9,406 bases of DNA from CBDVBZ01 sp965372355. Lineage in GTDB: Bacteria; Krumholzibacteriota; Krumholzibacteriia; WVZY01. The notes beneath the pieces were generated by a model. That model was not told where the DNA came from, did not search any database, and was given only the letters and a program-made list of their open reading frames with translations. Positions within the stretch are counted from its first letter, which is position 1. The number at the start of each line of letters is the position of its first letter. The stretch covers positions 1-9,406 of the forward strand of contig CBDVBZ010000130.1 of the NCBI GenBank assembly GCA_965372355.1, given 5' to 3'. This document shows, piece by piece, positions 6,054-9,406 of the stretch. The position numbers were made by a program, and so were the translations under genes.

Positions 6054-7211
6054 TTATTCTTCCAGCCAACTGTACGGATAATCCGGATCATCCACTTTCA
6101 TGGCCGCCTTCGCCGCCTTGAGAGGCCGGAAGGTGTCCACCATGACGGCGAGCTCGTCGGTTTCTTTGCCGCCCAGGGATTTCTCGGTCAGCCCCGGTTG
6201 CGGCCCGTGGGGGATCCCCTGCGGGTGAAACGTGATCGAGCCCACTTCGATACCCCGGCGGCTCATGAAGTTGCCTTCACAATAGTAGAGGATCTCATCG
6301 CTATCCACGTTGCTGTGGGCGTACGGGATCGGCACGGCGTCCTCATGAAAATCGTAGGGTCTCGGCACAAACGAACAAACGACATAGCCCGGCCCGGTGA
6401 ATGTGATATGCGTTGGCGGCGGCAGGTGGACCTTGCCGACCTTGGGCATGTAGTCGTTGATATTGAAAATAAACGGATAGTAGTAACCATCCCACCCGAC
6501 GACGTCATATGGATGGTTCGCCAGGGTCATGTGCTGAACGCCACCCCGGAGCTTGAGGACGAGTGGAAACTCGCCGCGCTCATCGATCGGTTCCTGGAAG
6601 TCCGGCATGCGGAAGTCGCGTTCGCTGTACGGCGCGTAATCGAGTATCTGTCCATGCTGGTTGCGAAAGTTCTTCGGGATCTGCACCGGTCCCGTCGACT
6701 CCACGATAAAGAGCCTTTGTTCCCCGCCGCCAAACTCTAGACGATACGTCACACCCCGCGGGATGACAATGTAGTCGCCCTCACCAAAAGCCATGTTGCC
6801 GTATACGCTCTCGAACGTCCCCGAGCCCTTGTGAACGTAGATCAGTTCATCGGCGGCGCCGTTACGATAAAAGAAGTTCGCAGACTCCTTCGGACTCGCC
6901 GTGTACATGGCAACATCGTCATTGAAGACAATGGGCCGTCTCCCCGAGACCCAATCACCTTTTGCGCCGAACTTGAATGTCTCGAAGTGATGATGCCTGT
7001 GCGGTTCTTTCTCCGCCACCTCGAGCGTGACGGGGACAAACTCTCCCACTCTACGCACCTCGGTCGGCGGATGGATATGATAAACACTCGCAAACACATC
7101 GGAGAAACCCTCCCGGCTGACGTGTTCCTCGTAGTAGATGTCACCTGCCTTGCTGCGAAGCACCGTGTGCAAGGCCTTCGGGAGGTTTCCGTATCGGACA
7201 TAAAAGGGCAT
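6054..7211 (-). CDS. hmgA: Homogentisate 1,2-dioxygenase
   Basis: Catalyses ring opening of homogentisate to maleylacetoacetate with O2 and non-haem Fe(II), in the cytoplasm. Seen: 385 residues with a cupin-like fold. Recognisable stretches are EVAEKEPHRHHHFETFKFGA (65-84), ADELIYVHKGSGTFESVYG, GDYIVIPRGVTYRL (146-159), HPYDVVGWDGYYYPFIFNI (233-251), PYAHSNVDSDEILYYCEGNF (296-315) and IPHGPQ (333-338). By alignment from memory with the human enzyme (His335, Glu341, His371), the iron ligands would be His299, Glu306 and His335, with one extra residue between the first His and the Glu. The length suits this bacterial branch. The ATG follows AGGAG at 5-6 nt. It sits 24 nt after the 4-hydroxyphenylpyruvate dioxygenase gene, which makes its substrate, and 2 nt before the next gene, so cotranscription is near certain. 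Confidence 0.92.
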   Translation of the reverse strand: MPFYVRYGNLPKALHTVLRSKAGDIYYEEHVSREGFSDVFASVYHIHPPTEVRRVGEFVPVTLEVAEKEPHRHHHFETFKFGAKGDWVSGRRPIVFNDDVAMYTASPKESANFFYRNGAADELIYVHKGSGTFESVYGNMAFGEGDYIVIPRGVTYRLEFGGGEQRLFIVESTGPVQIPKNFRNQHGQILDYAPYSERDFRMPDFQEPIDERGEFPLVLKLRGGVQHMTLANHPYDVVGWDGYYYPFIFNINDYMPKVGKVHLPPPTHITFTGPGYVVCSFVPRPYDFHEDAVPIPYAHSNVDSDEILYYCEGNFMSRRGIEVGSITFHPQGIPHGPQPGLTEKSLGGKETDELAVMVDTFRPLKAAKAAMKVDDPDYPYSWLEE

Positions 7212-7235
7212 AACGGACTCCTGGTTGTCTATCGA

Positions 7236-8327
7236 TCACAGATTGCCGCGAAGATCCTGCTCGCGTTCGATCGATTCGAAAAGCGCCTTGAAATTGCCTT
7301 TGCCGAAGCTGCGCGCACCCTTGCGCTGGATGACCTCGTAGAACAGCGTCGGACGATCCTGCGTCGGTCGCGTGAACAGCTGGAGCAGGTAACCGTCGTC
7401 GTCTCTATCCACCAGGATATCCAATTCGGCCAGGACCTTTATATCTTCATCGATCTTGCCAACACGATCTTCGAGCGTCTCATAGTAGGTCTGCGGTATC
7501 GGCAGAAAGTCCACGCCTCTCACTCGGAGTTTTCTGACCGCCGTAATGATATCGTCGGTGTACAACGCGAGGTGCTGCACGCCCGGCCCCTCGTAGAAGT
7601 CAACGTACTCCTGAATCTGAGATATCTTCTTCCCTTTGGCCGGCTCGTTGATCGGCATCTTGATCACTTCTTCCTCGTCCGAGACGACGACCGACCGGAG
7701 CGAGGAAAACTCGGTGGAGACATCATCGTCATCCACCGTCCACAGACGCTTGAAACCAAATACTTCCTGATAGTGGCCCACGACCTCCTCCATCTTTCCA
7801 TCGGGCTGGTTACCAACCACGTGATCGACAAACCTCAAGCCCACGGGATCCTGCTTTACGATCGGTTCGGCCTTCGCAAAACCCGGCATAAAGGGGCCTT
7901 TGTAGTCACCACGCTGGATAAACGTATGAACCGTGTCGCCGTACGTTTTGATCGCCGATGTGATCACCTCACCGTGCTCGTCCGAACGGGTCGTGGGCTC
8001 CTGAAACGATGTCGCCCCCCGGCCCGTCGTGTATTCCCAGGCCACCCGAGCGTCGTCGACCCCAAAGGCGATGTCCTGCACACCGTCTCCGTGTTTGCGC
8101 AGATGGTCGTTCAGCGCCGAGCGGCTCCCGAGAGGTGTGTGCAACACGAACATAATGTCGTCCTGGCGGAGGACATAGCTCGTGACGGCCCTCTCACCCG
8201 TCTCCAGCCCGCGATACGCAACGCGGTTGAAGCCAAGCGTGGACTCGTAGTACTGCACCGCCTGCTTGGCGTTGCCGACAACAAATGCGATGTGATCGAA
8301 GCCGAGCAGCTTGAACGGACGTGTCAT
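7236..8327 (-). CDS. hppD: 4-hydroxyphenylpyruvate dioxygenase
   Basis: Converts 4-hydroxyphenylpyruvate (from tyrosine transamination) to homogentisate with O2, releasing CO2. Seen: 363 residues, a full-length two-domain vicinal-oxygen-chelate protein. The N-terminal half starts FDHIAFVVGNAKQAVQYY (10-27) and has DGVQDIAFGVDDA (81-93). The C-terminal catalytic half has FVDHVVGN (His169), GPGVQHLAL (His252) and LFYEVIQRKGA (Glu331), matching the 2-His-1-Glu iron site. FGKGNFKALFESIEREQDLRGNL is the standard C-terminal end, so the TGA that follows is a true stop; this matters for judging the in-frame TGA at 581-583. The ATG is preceded by GAGGGAG (8337-8343) at about 9 nt. It is the first gene of the three-gene operon. 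Alternative substrates (for example hydroxymandelate-synthase activity) are unlikely beside a homogentisate dioxygenase. Confidence 0.95.
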   Translation of the reverse strand: MTRPFKLLGFDHIAFVVGNAKQAVQYYESTLGFNRVAYRGLETGERAVTSYVLRQDDIMFVLHTPLGSRSALNDHLRKHGDGVQDIAFGVDDARVAWEYTTGRGATSFQEPTTRSDEHGEVITSAIKTYGDTVHTFIQRGDYKGPFMPGFAKAEPIVKQDPVGLRFVDHVVGNQPDGKMEEVVGHYQEVFGFKRLWTVDDDDVSTEFSSLRSVVVSDEEEVIKMPINEPAKGKKISQIQEYVDFYEGPGVQHLALYTDDIITAVRKLRVRGVDFLPIPQTYYETLEDRVGKIDEDIKVLAELDILVDRDDDGYLLQLFTRPTQDRPTLFYEVIQRKGARSFGKGNFKALFESIEREQDLRGNL

Positions 8328-8336
8328 GAGCCAATA

Positions 8337-8343
8337 CTCCCTC
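8337..8343 (-). promoter_or_regulatory. Ribosome binding site of hppD
   Basis: GAGGGAG on the minus strand, about 9 nt before the ATG at 8325-8327. It is one of the clearest Shine-Dalgarno sequences in the window and fixes the start. Confidence 0.6.
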
Positions 8344-8421
8344 GCGGTTTGGGGGCCATGGTGTACAACCTATTGATAATGTGTGGCTTATAGAATAGAC
8401 ATGCCAGGTGTCTCAAGGGAC

Positions 8422-8450
8422 ATTATAGTCAAGAAGGGCCGCAAAATCAA
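8422..8450 (-). promoter_or_regulatory. Sigma-70-type promoter of the hppD-hmgA operon
   Basis: On the minus strand TTGATT (8445-8450) and a perfect TATAAT (8422-8427) are separated by exactly 17 bp. Transcription would start near 8415, giving a leader of roughly 88 nt before the hppD ATG. A weaker second pair downstream (TTGAGA, 17 bp, CTATAA) overlaps the leader. The promoter implies that hppD is not simply read through from the upstream radical SAM gene. Confidence 0.65.
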
Positions 8451-8470
8451 CCGTGAGATAGACGACCTCG

Positions 8471-8491
8471 GGCGGGCCCGGGCGCCCCGCC
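8471..8491 (-). other. GC-only hairpin between the radical SAM gene and hppD
   Basis: GGCGGG (8471-8476) pairs with CCCGCC (8486-8491) around a 9-nt loop, about 90 nt after the radical SAM stop and just upstream of the operon's -35. No T-run follows on the minus strand. It could attenuate read-through from the upstream gene or be chance in a GC-rich gap. Apart from this and the promoter, I see nothing gene-like in 8328-8580. Confidence 0.3.
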
Positions 8492-8580
8492 ATCCGTCCT
8501 GGCGATCGCCAAAAAGCTCTTCCACCCGGTCGAGCGTCATTCTCTATTTCTCCACACGCGCGCGCCGCAGAGTGACTGCC

Positions 8581-9406
8581 CTATGCAAAATCTGCCATGT
8601 AGACCGCGACCCGCTTCGCCCCCCACGTGCCCGGCTGGGGGTCGAACACCCCCGCGCACGGCGCTCCGCACTTCGCGCAGCACCCGTCCTCGGTCATCGT
8701 CCATGCGGTCATGACATACCAGTCACGCCCGACGAGTCTCTCGCCGCAAGCGTGGCAGTACGTGCTGCCACCCGCTTCGTCGTGGACGTTGCCCGTGTAG
8801 CAGTAGCGGATCCCGTTCTTGAGGGCGATACCCCTCGCCCTCGTGAGCGCCTCTGGAGGAGTGGATGGATGATCGCGCATTTTCCAGTCGGGATGAAAAG
8901 CGCTGAAGTGCAGGGGCACATCGGCCCCCAGTTCCTTGACAACCCAACGGGTGAGCAACTCGATCTCCTCGCTGGAATCATTCTCTCCCGGGATGAGCAG
9001 CGTCGTTATCTCGAACCAGACATCGGTCTCGCGTTTCAAATAGACAAGTGTGTCGAGGACGTTCTGCAGATCCGCCGCGCAGAACCCCTTGTAGAAATCC
9101 TGGGTAAACGCCTTGAGATCGATGTTCGCCGCGTCCATATGCCCATAGAACTCTTCGCGGGGCGCATCGCATATGTACCCCGCCGTGACGGCGACGGTCT
9201 TGATATCTTCCTTGTGGCACTCCTTCGCGACATCCACGGCGTATTCGAGAAAAATGACGGGGTCGTTGTATGTAAACGCCACACTGCGACAACCGAGCTT
9301 TTTCGCGGCCCGGGCGATCTGTTGCGGTGATGCCTGGTCGGCGAGTGTGTCGGTCTCGCGCGACTTGCTGATGTCCCAGTTCTGGCAGAACTTGCAGGCA
9401 AGGTTG
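8581..9406 (-). CDS. amrS: AmmeMemoRadiSam system radical SAM enzyme (5' end beyond window)
   Basis: Seen: about 274 codons of the C-terminal part, open to the window edge. The visible start reads N-L-A-C-K-F-C-Q-N-W-D-I-S-K-S-R-E, which fits a Cys-x3-Cys-x2-Cys radical SAM cluster with the first Cys just outside. The single base of that codon inside the window agrees with TGC. Then come ASPQQIARAAKKLGCRSVAF, TYNDPVIFLEYAVDVAKECH, NIDLKAFTQDFY, LIPGENDS and LHFSAFHPDWKM, all typical of the family. A C-terminal zinc-ribbon-like part has CHACGE and CAKCGAPCAGVF. The GTG at 9280-9282 is an internal Val, not a start. Known: this family clusters with AMMECR1 and Memo proteins; its reaction is, as far as I know, not settled. 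No partner gene is in view. A 250-bp gap with its own promoter separates it from hppD. Confidence 0.92.
   Translation of the reverse strand, partial: NLACKFCQNWDISKSRETDTLADQASPQQIARAAKKLGCRSVAFTYNDPVIFLEYAVDVAKECHKEDIKTVAVTAGYICDAPREEFYGHMDAANIDLKAFTQDFYKGFCAADLQNVLDTLVYLKRETDVWFEITTLLIPGENDSSEEIELLTRWVVKELGADVPLHFSAFHPDWKMRDHPSTPPEALTRARGIALKNGIRYCYTGNVHDEAGGSTYCHACGERLVGRDWYVMTAWTMTEDGCCAKCGAPCAGVFDPQPGTWGAKRVAVYMADFA

Noticed and set aside
6831..8393. 520-codon rightward open frame opposite hppD and hmgA
   Set aside because: The minus-strand products are unmistakable enzymes with all catalytic residues; this frame is a GC-driven shadow with basic, low-complexity composition.
8545..8580. 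Hairpin just after the radical SAM stop as an intrinsic terminator
   Set aside because: The stem needs three G-T pairs and no T-run follows on the minus strand.
8581..9282. Start of the radical SAM gene at the GTG at 9280-9282
   Set aside because: The frame continues upstream through the radical SAM cysteine motif to the window edge; this GTG encodes an internal Val.

Overview
The window looks like chromosomal DNA from a moderately GC-rich, Gram-negative, probably uncultured bacterium. Support for a Gram-negative envelope comes from two lipoproteins with clear lipoboxes, a predicted outer-membrane beta-barrel and a periplasmic DUF3179 protein. The style (LVIVD-repeat lipoprotein, AmmeMemoRadiSam enzyme, homogentisate pathway) would suit an FCB-group or related lineage, but that assignment is an impression only. 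I saw no mobile element, CRISPR array, tRNA or rRNA.

Left part (1-3406), envelope genes. A DUF3179-family gene runs leftward off the window edge from a GTG at 913. It is interrupted by a single in-frame TGA at 581-583, exactly where the family has its conserved cysteine. The frame stays open for 193 more codons and continues to look like DUF3179. TGA is used as a normal terminator by at least two other genes here, so genome-wide recoding is unlikely. A hairpin with a UGUA loop begins 12 nt after the TGA. Together these suggest an undescribed selenoprotein, although a point mutation or sequencing error remains possible. Divergent from it is a predicted beta-barrel gene (1139-2017), followed in the same direction by a second DUF3179 gene, a lipoprotein that keeps the cysteine (2159-3406).

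Middle (3403-5283). A lipoprotein built from about fourteen LVIVD-type repeats, probably two seven-bladed propellers, converges on the second DUF3179 gene. The two stop codons share one CTAG.

Right part (5434-8327), all leftward. A tight operon encodes 4-hydroxyphenylpyruvate dioxygenase, homogentisate 1,2-dioxygenase and a flavin-reductase-like protein. The first two enzymes convert 4-hydroxyphenylpyruvate to homogentisate and then to maleylacetoacetate. A well-formed sigma-70 promoter lies upstream of the operon, and a long hairpin at its 3' end. Upstream again is the 3' part of an AmmeMemoRadiSam radical SAM gene (8581 to the window edge).
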